From the NCBI GenBank assembly GCA_003614735.1, contig KZ992600.1:1-27099 (forward strand): a stretch of 27,099 nt of DNA, in the 5' to 3' direction. Position 1 is the stretch's first letter; every line of letters begins with the position of its first letter. The notes beneath the pieces were generated by a model. The model saw only the letters and a list, made by a program, of their open reading frames with translations, ran no database searches and was not told the DNA's origin. Shown here piece by piece: positions 19,086 to 27,099 of this stretch. The translations under genes and the position numbers were made by a program. The DNA is from Thamnocephalis sphaerospora. Lineage: Eukaryota > Zoopagomycota > Zoopagomycetes > Zoopagales > Sigmoideomycetaceae.

Positions 19086-21529
19086 TTAAGCTGCGCCGTG
19101 TAGCGCCGTTAGCCGACTAGCCAATTCCGGATGCTGGTTGGCGAAGGAAACCTGAGTCCGCGTTGCCTAGCGTGTGGTTTAGACGCGAAATTAGCGATGA
19201 TGTAATGGAGCCCCGTGTCTAGCACCGGCTGCGGTGCACTCACCTCGCTGTAGCCGACCATTGTGCTGATCTCCTGCTCAGTGCGCGCAAGCTCCACACC
19301 GCGCTCAAACAGCTTTAGCGCATCCTTCAATTTTCCTTGCTGCAGATAAAGCTGGGCTAGGCTGACCATAGCTGCTTCACACTCGTCATCAACTACGTGT
19401 GCAAAATGCAAGCAAGTTAGAGGCAGCTATTGCAGCAAACAAGTGCATTTGGCTCACCTTCGATCGCCTTTAACAGCAGTTCTTCAGCCGCCGAAGCATC
19501 CGACCGCTGCTGCATGCAAAGTAGCGCGCGGTTTACCCAGGCGAGCGCATTGGTTGGATCCAGCTTGGATGCGTCCTCGAGCGCCTTTTCCGCGTCATCG
19601 TAGCGCTGCTGATCAATCAGCAGCTCCGCGTGGAAGATGCGCACATGTGCCGATTCCGGGAAACCACGCGTAGCCCGACGGAAAGTGGCCTCCGCCGCAC
19701 GCTGCTCTCCCATGCGGTATTGCGCCACACCAAGCTGAATGAAGGCGACCGAGCGCGTTGCATCAATCTCAATGGCGCGCTTGTAATCCGCCACTGCCTT
19801 GTCAAGCTCTCCTTGGATGAAGAAGCCTTGCAGAGTAAACGTACAGACGTTAGCTACGTGAAGAGCGGTACCAGCAGAAGCCTCCAATATCAGCAGGCTT
19901 ACCTTGACCACTGGGTAGTTATAGCACATGTATGTGGACATACAGCATGTCGTTAGATGTACTCGCCTGATGATATCCCAGTGTGCACCATCACTGCTTA
20001 CCGGTTGTAGTAGATGTCGGCGTTATTATCAGCAATAGACAGCGCCTGTGTAAACTGGCTCATACCACCGGCCACATCACCCAGCTGCAAAAGGGTAGCA
20101 CCACGGAGTACCATCACCTGCACGTCGTCAGGTTGGATTTCCAGTGCGCTGGCAAACTCGCGCATTGCATCCGCGACGTTGCCACGCAGGCCAAAGAAGA
20201 CGCCGCACATTGCCACGGCATGGTGCTGACGTGTGCAGCCGGCCTTGGCCGCATCAGAGAAGCAGCGCTCGGCATCTCCGTAGCGCTGCTCTTTCATGTG
20301 CAGCAGCGCTTGACGGTACATGTCATCTCCAGCAAGGGTGGAGTTTTCGGGCACCTCCGCAAGTGCCTCGTCAACACCAGCGTCGATGCCTATTGCGCAC
20401 AGAACAGACGTAATTTGGCGTCAAATCTAAACGACACCAGAGCCCCCCAAAGCGGCGACTCACAGCAGTGGAATCCTTCCAGATACGAGGAAATAACATA
20501 GCCGGATGGGAGATCAAGGTTCTTGTCTTGACGCTCCTGCCATTTGGTCAGTGTGTCACCCTACACCATCTTTCCTATGTGCGCAACACGTACCTTGAGA
20601 ACATCCTTGGTCTTCTCGTCCGTAAGCGCCTTGAGCGCGCGCTCCATGGCTACCGCAAAGCTCTGGTTCTGGAAGCCGTCAATGATACAGCAGGCGGTGT
20701 AGTCTAGTTTGGCCATTCATAGATGCAGCGTGTCAGATAGCCGCAGCCTGACAAGCTTGGCGTACTGCGTCTTACCATTTACCGCCTCCTCAAACTCCAT
20801 CAGGCTCTCGCGAGCGGCAGCACGACGGTTCAGCGCCTTGATGTAGGCATTGTCACGCTTAAGCGCGTCATCGCAATCCCGAATGCAATCGTGGTAGCGA
20901 CCAAGGCTCAAATAGCATGCAGCACGGTTTGCGTAAAAGACCGGGTCGTCCGCGTAGAAGCGGATCGCCTGGGTGTAGCCGTGGATCGCCGTCTCGTACC
21001 GCTTGGCTGAATACTCGGTGTTGCCCTTGGCCTTCATTTTCTGCGCGTGGGCCTTGCGCTCCTTTGGCAACAAACACGCGCATCAGCCATGCATATTATC
21101 GCGCTGCGTTTGGCCGCGCCTACCTTGACCGTAAGATTGTTGATCTGCGCATCAGTAAACGTCTCTACCGTAACACAGCAGTCAGCGTGATTAGAATGCA
21201 AACATCCACCAGTCCACAACGGCCGCACCGGTGGCCGGCAACTCACCAGACTCATCTTCCTCCTCCACAGTGACCTTGTCAGCGTCGAGATCGCGGTCGC
21301 CCGTTGCTGTCTTCTTGGCCTTCTTCTTCTTCATGCGACGCTTGCCGGACTTGCGCGTGGCGACCGAGTCAGCACGAGAGCTGCTGACCAGCCACCAAAC
21401 GCCCGCACCGGCCAGCACGACGGCTGCCGCGCCAGCAGCCAGTACGCGCCAGTCACGCTCCTTGACCAGATGCGCCAACCGGTTGGTTCCCGTCGCGGCC
21501 TTTTCGCTGAGATTTGCAGCTTCAGACAT
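19086..21529 (-). CDS. TOM70: Tom70, mitochondrial outer-membrane import receptor
   Basis: Ten exons on the minus strand join to 595 residues, close to yeast Tom70 (617): 21529-21247, 21164-21124, 21061-20776, 20703-20594, 20536-20464, 20389-20002, 19910-19903, 19826-19458, 19392-19244 and 19166-19086. Tom70 docks Hsp70/Hsp90-bound carrier-type precursors and passes them to Tom40. A membrane anchor (VLAAGAAAVVLAGAGVWWLV, 29-48) precedes a Lys-rich linker (60-73) and an acidic stretch (79-94). The clamp TPR domain follows (KAKGNTEYSAKRYETAIHGY, RAACYLSLGRYHDCIRDCDD), then the C-terminal TPRs of the precursor-binding pocket (YYNRGQGFF, FIQLGVAQYRMGEQRAAE, ALAWVNRALLCM). The C-terminus ends NQHPELASRL..., as in the family. 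Exon 7 is only 8 nt. It shares a divergent promoter with TAF9. Confidence 0.95.
19903..19910 (-). other. 8-nt microexon (exon 7) of TOM70
   Basis: The minus strand reads ...CTACCCAG|TGGTCAAG|GTAAGCC..., with a consensus acceptor and donor directly flanking eight bases. Exon 6 ends CG (phase 2) and exon 8 begins GC. Including the microexon gives R-G-Q-G and restores the Tom70 TPR motif YYNRGQ-FF. Direct joining of exons 6 and 8 would break the frame. Flanking introns are 91 and 76 nt. Confidence 0.85.
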
Positions 21530-21901
21530 GCTGCAGAAGAATCCGCCAATGGCGGCCACAGACGGTTAGGTCGTCTCGACGGGCACGCGCGACGTTCCAC
21601 GACAAGTTGGCTCACATTCACTGGCGTTATTCGCACGTGGGCAGCTGCTATAGTCCGTCGTTTCGTCGGCAACACGACAATGACGGCAGAGTAGTCGCTA
21701 ACGAGGAAGAAGAGAAACAAGCAAACCAAGTCAGGCGCGGCCAATGGCTTTTTTGCATACACACATTGGTCGGTGCACGCGGCACCCAAAGTCCGGCATT
21801 GCCCGTCGGCAACTGCAAAGCAAAAACTGTGAGGGACGCGACGCGTAGGCATCGTATTCCGAGCATCTCTACTGTTGTCATCTCGCTTCCAGCCAGTCAC
21901 C
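21530..21901. promoter_or_regulatory. Divergent promoter of TOM70 and TAF9
   Basis: A 372-bp interval separates the two divergent start codons. No TATA box is obvious, which fits housekeeping genes. Short frames here do not look coding. Confidence 0.5.
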
Positions 21902-22826
21902 ATGAATCCAGCGGCCTCATCACCAGCCGGTGCTGGCAGTGCTATGCCCAAGGAAGCCCACGTCATGGCTCTCATCCTCAACACGCTTGGCGTTGAAGAG
22001 TACGATCCCAAGGTGCTGCCAATGTTGATGGAATTTGCGCATCGTACGTATCGACGCTTACTTGATAGCAGAATAAGACAACGGCTAACGCGCGTTTGCG
22101 TCGTTACGTCGTTTTTTCGTGCAGGCTACATGACAGATGTATTCCAGGATGCGCAGCTTTACGCGGACCATGCCGGCAAGCGCGATGTTGACCTGGATGA
22201 CGTACAGCTGGCTATCCAGGGCATTGTCAATAACTCCTTTACAGGTCCTCCACCACGCGAGGTGCGTAGAGTATTGGAGTGCGCCACCCGACATGTTATT
22301 AAGTCGCGCTGTCCCTAGTTTCTGACGGAACTAGCCGCTGAGAAAAACTCGGCGCCTCTACCGCTGATTCCGGAGCGTTACGGCATTCGTCTACCGCCGG
22401 AGCAGTACTGCTTGACCGGGGCAAACTACCAAATTGTGCCAGAGGTGCGTTGCTCAGTGCGCATGGATAACGTTGTGACTAGGTCGGCTAATCTGCGGTC
22501 ATGTACGCTTGTGCATAGCCGCCATCGACGGAAGGAACGCGGCCGGCAGCCGGCAGCAGCATGTCGGCAACGCGTTAATGATACAGACAAGCAAGCACCC
22601 TTTGCGTTGTTACTGGCATGGCCCATCGCCATCCCACTTGCTTGTTGTTCCACTCGTCGGCCGACGCTAGTATTTGTTCACGTTGCAGCAAGTGTTTCTT
22701 CGCTTGCACAGCCGCCCGCGTTGTCAGCTTGTATTGTCGCCAAGCGTGCGTGCTTCTGTACCGCGTGAGATAGCTGCACTGCCCATGCTTATCAATGCCA
22801 CGATGGTGGGCAGATTTATGCTGTAA
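21902..22826 (+). CDS. TAF9: Taf9, histone-fold subunit of TFIID and SAGA
   Basis: Four exons are proposed: 21902-22043, 22125-22261, 22319-22444 and 22689-22826, giving 180 residues. The H3-like histone fold is clear: LILNTLGVEEYDPKVLPML, then RYMTDVFQDAQLYADHAGKR and DLDDVQLAIQG, with the downstream family motif PPPRE and PLPLIPERYGIRLPPEQYCL. Taf9 pairs with Taf6 in TFIID and in SAGA, acting at core promoters in the nucleus. Exons 1-3 are secure. The last exon is less certain: GAG|GTGCGT at 22445 is a good donor and TTGCAG at 22688 a good acceptor in phase, adding 46 residues. If this intron is retained, the frame stays open to a TGA ending at 22768 and gives 242 residues. It is convergent with the epimerase gene downstream. 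Confidence 0.9.
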
Positions 22827-23097
22827 AGTAATTGTTTACCAAGAAAGAGAAAGGACTAGAATCCCGCTGTGTTTTACGCTAGCACTTGAAGTATTACGTC
22901 CCAACATGGCACCGTAGACGCCGCAGACTCTATGGACGTAGCATTGGCAAGTCAAACTGTTTGCTATTTCAGACATGCCGCAACAATTTGACCATCATTA
23001 GATCTTGCTTGGCGCGGCCGTGGAGCGCGTCAAAGCTGCGGCCATTTCATTGAGCACATATTCAGCGCATGGCGCGTGAAGCTTGAATTGCCTGTAC

Positions 23098-24385
23098 CTA
23101 ACTTGACTCCACACTGTCGGCCGTCAGTCGGACACACTGGTCTGTGCCGTGATACTTTGGTATGTTGAGGTCATAGCGCTTGTCCATCTCTCTACGCCCA
23201 CGCGCACCCAATATGAGTTACCCTAGACGGTCTGCAGTTGCGCGCAGTTCATGTCCTACGGTGGGATAAAGCGTCCGCCAAGATAATGGGCGCGTCCACG
23301 GAATGTACGTGCTCCTAGCTTGGGTGCCGTTAGCGACACAAGGATATCCGGCTGGAATGTGTCTGCTCCTAGCTGGGTGCAGCCTGCCAATAGCGCCAAA
23401 CGCGTAAGAGACCGTAAGAAATGTGCTGCATCTTTGACTAACCCTGTTCGACATCCCAGCCCGAGGGAATGTCCACTGTAGGCAAGTAAATTGACATATA
23501 AGCATGCGCCTGCAAAATTCAGACACTCTGCAGCAATTTACCGGCGACAATAGGTCGCTTTGTCTCGCAAAACATCTGTGCGCATGTTAGCTAGGCACTG
23601 GTCCGTCATTCAATGCCATAGCTGCCTACCCTAAGAACGTCGACAAACGGCTCACGAACACTGCCGCTGAAGCTAAAGCCTGTAATGCACAAGATGGCGT
23701 TAGGCAATCGGGCATGCCAGAATCAGCAGAGGCACTCACCAAAGACAGCGTCGACAATCACATCAGCTTGCTTTTCGGCCGTACGCACATTGGCGTCCAA
23801 AACAGGGATGGCCAGATTCTCACACTGTTTTACCAGATTCTGCAAAGTGACCGGTATGAGACGCAGAGCGAAACGTAGCCGACACGGCCGCATCACCTGG
23901 AAAACCTGACGCTGGGTACGCTTAGGGTAGTAGATGCTGGGCTGATAGCCAAAGTGAACTAGATGGCGCGCACACACCAGGCCTGACGCCAGGTTAATTA
24001 GCGTGCGTCTTGGGCGCCTCTCTGCTTTATCGGCTCACCGTCACCGCCATTATTCCCGGGGCCGCAGCACACAAGCACACGCGGATACCGCTCAGCCGCG
24101 TACTCTTTTGCAATGACCTGAGCAACGCTGAAACCAGCTGGAGGCAAGCGCGAGTTAAGATTCGTCGTAGCTGCTGCCTACGCTACTGCCCACACGCGCA
24201 CGCACCCAGCTCCATCAGCTGCTCAAGCGCAAAGCCGCCCACTTCCGGCTGCATAAGCTCGCGATCAATCTCCTGAGCCAGCTTCTGCGTCAAATACTGT
24301 CCACCAGTACAGCGCAAGTGCCGGTGAGCATAATACGGCAAAGCAAGCTGGCGACGATACGCACACGAATAGAACCAGCTGCCAT
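23098..24385 (-). CDS. NNR1: NAD(P)H-hydrate epimerase (YjeF_N family)
   Basis: Ten exons on the minus strand join to 243 residues, matching yeast Nnr1 (246): 24385-24365, 24296-24206, 24137-24039, 23982-23897, 23839-23740, 23679-23630, 23575-23542, 23475-23443, 23383-23260 and 23191-23098. The enzyme interconverts R and S epimers of damaged, hydrated NAD(P)H so that the dehydratase can repair it. Motifs in order: [72 protein letters not shown] and [10 protein letters not shown], ending [19 protein letters not shown]. The expected Asp and Lys near VDAVFG and TAPK are present. Introns are 56-68 nt. Stretches around exon 9 are Ala/Gly-shortened relative to yeast. No targeting peptide is seen, so the product is likely cytosolic. 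Exon 1 codes only seven residues. Confidence 0.95.
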
Positions 24386-24580
24386 AGCAATTCAAGAGTG
24401 AGCAAGGTGGTGTAGGAAAACAAGTGCGTCCACAGCCCAAGACCGCAGAGGGCTATGTAGCCATGACGTTACTCAAAAATAGACACAATGAACCCAAATT
24501 GCAGTTAGTCCTTTTATATTGCAATGGCAATGTTATTTGTGAAGAGAGCTACAAGAGGAAAGCACGCTCAGCGTCGCCAT

Positions 24581-25942
24581 TTAGTAAGCCGACGGGGCCG
24601 GGGCAGAGCCGTAGGCCGGGGCCGACGGAGTCGAGGGGGACTCGCCACCCGGGGCCGGGGTGCTACCGTAGGCCGGGGCCGGAGTCGAGGGGGACGCGCC
24701 ACCTGGGGCCGGGGTGTTGCCGTAGGCCGGGGCCGGAGTCGAGGGGGACTCGCCACCCGGGGCCGGGGTGTTGTCGTAGGCCGGGGTGGACGGGGTGGCC
24801 GGGGTAGCCGGAGACTCACCACCGTAGGCCGGGGTCGATGGGGTAGCCGGGGTGGCCGGGGACTCACCACCGTAGGCCGGAGTGGAGGGGGTAGCCGGGG
24901 TGGCCGGGGACTCGCCACCGTAGGCCGGAGTGGAGGGGGTAGCCGGAGTGGCCGGGGACTCACCACCGTAGGCCGGGGTCGACGGAGCAGCCGGAGTGGC
25001 CGGGGACTCGCCACCGTAGGCCGGGGTCGACGGGGCGGCCGGAGACTCACCACCGTAGGCCGGGGTCGACGGAGCAGCCGGGGACTCGCCACCGTAGGCC
25101 GGGGTCGACGGGGCGGCCGGAGACTCGCCACCGTAGCCCGGAACCGGGACAGTCGGCTCCTCACCGCCGTAAGCCGGGGTCGACGGGGACTCGCCACCGT
25201 AGGTCTGGTTGCCAGCCGGCTTGTGGCACTTCTTCGGCTTGTGCGGGTAGCGCTTCTTGGTGCACGTCTTCGGGGCAGCCGGAGACTCGCCACCGTAGGC
25301 CGGGGTAGCCGGGGTCAGCGGAGTGGCCGGAGACTCACCACCATAGGCCGGAGTGGACGGGGTGGCCGGGGACTCGCCACCGTAGGCCGGGGTCGACGGG
25401 GTGGCCGGGGTAGCCGGGGACTCGCCACCGTAGGCCGGGGTCGACGGGGTGGCCGGGGTGGCCGGAGACTCGCCACCGTAGGCCGGAGTGGACGGGGTGG
25501 CCGGGGACTCACCACCGTAGGCCGGAGTCGACGGGGTGGCCGGGGTAGCCGGGGACTCGCCACCATAGCCCGGAACCGGGGTAGCCGGGGTAGCCGGGGA
25601 CTCGCCACCATAGCCAGGGGTGGTGGTGTTGCACGGGACGGTCGTGTTGGTCGACGGGGTCTCGCCACCATAGCCCGGGGTGGACGGGGTAGCCGGGGAC
25701 TCACCACCGTAGCCAGGGGTCGACGGGGTCGAGGGAGACTCACCGCCCGGGGTCGACGGGGTGTACGGGGTCGACGGAGTCGAGGGAGACTCACCGCCCG
25801 GGGTCGACGGGGTGTACGGAGCCGACGGGGTGGCCGGGACGTACGGGGCAGCCGGGGTCGACGGAGCCTCCGAGGTGTAGGTCGGGACGGCGGTCGCCGA
25901 GGCGGCGAAGGCCAGGAGGATAGCAGCCTGCAGGAACTTCAT
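24581..25942 (-). CDS. Secreted Pro/Thr/Ser-rich YGGESP-repeat protein
   Basis: A single exon encodes 453 residues. A signal peptide is clear (MKFLQAAILLAFAASATA, cleavage likely before VPT). The mature protein is almost wholly repeat: about 20 units of [A/G]YGGESPATP with optional ATP and STP triplets, giving 13- and 16-residue spacings. The ends vary the theme (PSTPGGESPSTP near the N-terminus, YGNTPAPGGASPSTP near the C-terminus). A single basic island at about residue 235-255 (TCTKKRYPHKPKKCHKPAG) interrupts the array with two Cys; a third Cys is in TVPCNTT. Thr/Ser next to Pro suggests heavy O-mannosylation, so a wall or extracellular-matrix mucin is inferred. No GPI signal or enzyme domain is seen. 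DNA is strongly GC-rich and strand-biased over the array. The gene has a TATA box and a CT-rich leader, hinting at strong expression. Confidence 0.85.
   Translation of the reverse strand: MKFLQAAILLAFAASATAVPTYTSEAPSTPAAPYVPATPSAPYTPSTPGGESPSTPSTPYTPSTPGGESPSTPSTPGYGGESPATPSTPGYGGETPSTNTTVPCNTTTPGYGGESPATPATPVPGYGGESPATPATPSTPAYGGESPATPSTPAYGGESPATPATPSTPAYGGESPATPATPSTPAYGGESPATPSTPAYGGESPATPLTPATPAYGGESPAAPKTCTKKRYPHKPKKCHKPAGNQTYGGESPSTPAYGGEEPTVPVPGYGGESPAAPSTPAYGGESPAAPSTPAYGGESPAAPSTPAYGGESPATPAAPSTPAYGGESPATPATPSTPAYGGESPATPATPSTPAYGGESPATPATPSTPAYGGESPATPATPSTPAYDNTPAPGGESPSTPAPAYGNTPAPGGASPSTPAPAYGSTPAPGGESPSTPSAPAYGSAPAPSAY
24770..25720 (-). repeat. Coding tandem-repeat array of the YGGESP protein
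   Basis: Imperfect tandem units of about 39 and 48 bp recur, each marked on the plus strand by GACTCGCCACCGTAGGCCGG or its close variants. Neighbouring units differ at synonymous third positions (GGGG/GGAG, TCG/TCA), so several are near-identical while others have drifted. The array is split near 25197-25276 by the Lys-rich non-repeat island. Such arrays usually change copy number by slippage or unequal exchange. Confidence 0.9.
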
Positions 25943-26146
25943 GTTGACAAAGAGAAATTAAAGACAACCGATTTAAACGGAACAGTCGGAATTCTCTACC
26001 AAGGAGAGAAAGATCAAGGTAATATTGGTCTGGTATATGACGAACAAGCGCCGACAGACACTAGGAGCGCGAGGATATAGGCGAGGACTAGAAGGCAGGC
26101 GGTACAGTGGTGCAGTAAGAGACGGTACAAGACAAGCGCCCTGCCG

Positions 26147-26154
26147 CTTTATAG
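26147..26154 (-). promoter_or_regulatory. TATA box of the YGGESP-repeat gene
   Basis: The minus strand reads CTATAAAG, a close match to TATAWAW, 205 bases upstream of the ATG at 25942. The leader between contains CT-rich blocks (TCTTTCTCTCC near 26002-26012 and AATTTCTCTTTG near the ATG), typical of highly expressed fungal genes. Confidence 0.6.
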
Positions 26155-26602
26155 GTGGAATATGCCGCGCGCACGTCAGCCCTTAGTTCAACCAAAGACT
26201 GCCACGGGGCTGCGACAAGGCCGGCAAGATGGGTGACAGCCGTGACAGAATTGGCGCACAGTTGCCAAAAGAGGAGACCAGCGGACGAACGGGAGTGGCG
26301 CAAAGGAAGGCGCAAGGCAGACGCATCGCACGATGAGACGGGAACGACACGGGGTCAGCGGCACAGACTCATTCGTGCTCGGCGTCCCAATAGAGCAAGG
26401 ACGATGAGTGGCTAAATGCATGCACGGCAGGCGTGCGTGGGTCGGAGTACGCGATAGCCGCTTGATGTGGATGCACGGCGGGTCCTGGACGAGGGACAAA
26501 GGCAGCCACCCATCGGACAGCGTGGGTGCGCGGTGATTGGTGGCCTGTGATACACCACTGGTGACACACAAGGCAGCGAGCCAATCGTAGCCAACCTGGC
26601 AA

Positions 26603-26908
26603 ATGCAACTGGTCCCGTTTTGGCTGTCAAGGGCGCCGAGACGCTCTGCCCAAACAAGCGGCGTCAACGGCGACGGCGACAACGACGACGACGACGGAAG
26701 CGATGGCACACCGCCATGGACGACGCTGGATGCCGCTGCGCCGCCGGTTGCCGGCATAGACGCACATGTTGCGTCGCCGCATTCCGACACAGCTGAAAGC
26801 AGGTATGCTTGCATACAATCGGCGCCGCGTGGCAGCATCTTGATTCCGGCACATCTTGCCGACCGCCTTTCCTACGAAGCGGCCGCCGAGTTTTGCTGGC
26901 CACTCTAG
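26603..26908 (+). CDS. Possible hypothetical protein or exon
   Basis: A frame of 101 codons starts at an ATG and contains an acidic run (GDGDNDDDDGSDG) followed by a more globular stretch ending ILIPAHLADRLSYEAAAEFC. The globular part looks more protein-like than the frames around it, and the TAG stop is directly followed by GTGAAC, a possible donor, so this may be an early exon of a gene running past the window. No family is recognised and an opposite-strand frame overlaps it fully. Confidence 0.25.
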   Translation: MQLVPFWLSRAPRRSAQTSGVNGDGDNDDDDGSDGTPPWTTLDAAAPPVAGIDAHVASPHSDTAESRYACIQSAPRGSILIPAHLADRLSYEAAAEFCWPL

Positions 26909-26952
26909 GTGAACACCGGTGCCTCGTGGGTACACACGCACACCAGAACGCT

Positions 26953-26976
26953 TAGGCGGATAGGCGGATAGGCGGA
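26953..26976. repeat. Three perfect copies of an 8-bp unit
   Basis: TAGGCGGA is repeated three times head to tail. It is short and lies outside any supported gene. Confidence 0.85.
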
Positions 26977-27099
26977 CAAGTGTCTGAATACGGCGAGCCG
27001 GCCACACACAACCTCTTCGCTGGCTGATCGGGCCGCCGCTATCGTAACCCGTTCTGGCCGGCTGCTCCAATCCACGGCGTTAGCATTAGTCTTCTCTGT

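Larger units (their letters stand above)
25943..27099. other. Window end, upstream region with no confident gene
   Basis: The first 200 bases are the promoter and leader of the YGGESP gene. Beyond that, frames overlap on both strands without recognisable domains. The longest, minus 26838-26188 (216 codons), is rich in Cys, Pro and Ser and looks incidental. A plus-strand frame at 26603-26908 is listed separately. A short Asp-coding GAC run (26672-26695) and an 8-bp tandem repeat are also present. Confidence 0.4.

Noticed and set aside
24524-26080. 518-codon plus-strand Arg/Gly-rich frame
   Set aside because: It is the antisense shadow of the YGGESP repeat gene, which has a signal peptide, a TATA box and a sensible peptide repeat on the minus strand.
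26188-26838. 216-codon minus-strand frame
   Set aside because: Cys/Pro/Ser-rich with no domain; fully overlapped by opposite frames in GC-rich DNA.

Overview
The window looks like nuclear DNA of a fungus, probably an early-diverging one; the lineage is an inference. It is gene-dense. Protein genes carry many short spliceosomal introns, mostly 55-100 nt, with GT..AG ends and frequent CTAAC or CTGAC branch-site-like motifs. The genes are eukaryotic housekeeping types: a Ras-like GTPase, SET-MYND, Rad4/XPC, Nbp35, Tom70, Taf9 and NAD(P)H-hydrate epimerase. There is also a secreted, proline/threonine-rich repeat protein of fungal wall type. I saw no viral or retroelement remains, plasmid features or CRISPR.

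Layout. 1-5787: a perfect 160-bp inverted repeat (1-160 and 5628-5787) brackets a Ras-like GTPase (-), a TrhO/rhodanese-type tRNA hydroxylase homologue (-) and a SET-MYND protein (+). The window starts exactly at the outer end of the left copy. 5848-6047: tRNA-Glu(CTC) and a possible 37-residue membrane micropeptide. 6216-10011: a 15-exon Rad4/XPC gene (-). 11055-15248: an 8-exon gene (+) for a large single-pass membrane coiled-coil protein that I do not recognise. 15877-17154: Nbp35 (+), the cytosolic Fe-S scaffold ATPase. 17398-17871: a small secreted Ala/Pro-rich protein (-). 19086-21529: Tom70 (-), with an 8-nt microexon. 21902-22826: Taf9 (+). 23098-24385: NAD(P)H-hydrate epimerase (-), 10 exons. 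24581-25942: the secreted YGGESP-repeat protein (-), with a TATA box at 26147-26154. 25943-27099: no confident gene.

The genes do not form one pathway. They are typical fungal neighbours, with three divergent promoters (3423-3778, 10012-11054, 21530-21901). Exon limits were found by eye from reading frame, splice consensus and family alignment. Phases sum to an intact frame in every multi-exon gene reported, but some junctions are ambiguous and are flagged.

The observations most worth following are the perfect inverted repeat, the 8-nt microexon in the Tom70 gene, and the Ras-like protein whose P-loop and switch II residues all differ from Ras in the direction of lost GTP hydrolysis. No clearly new multi-gene system was evident.
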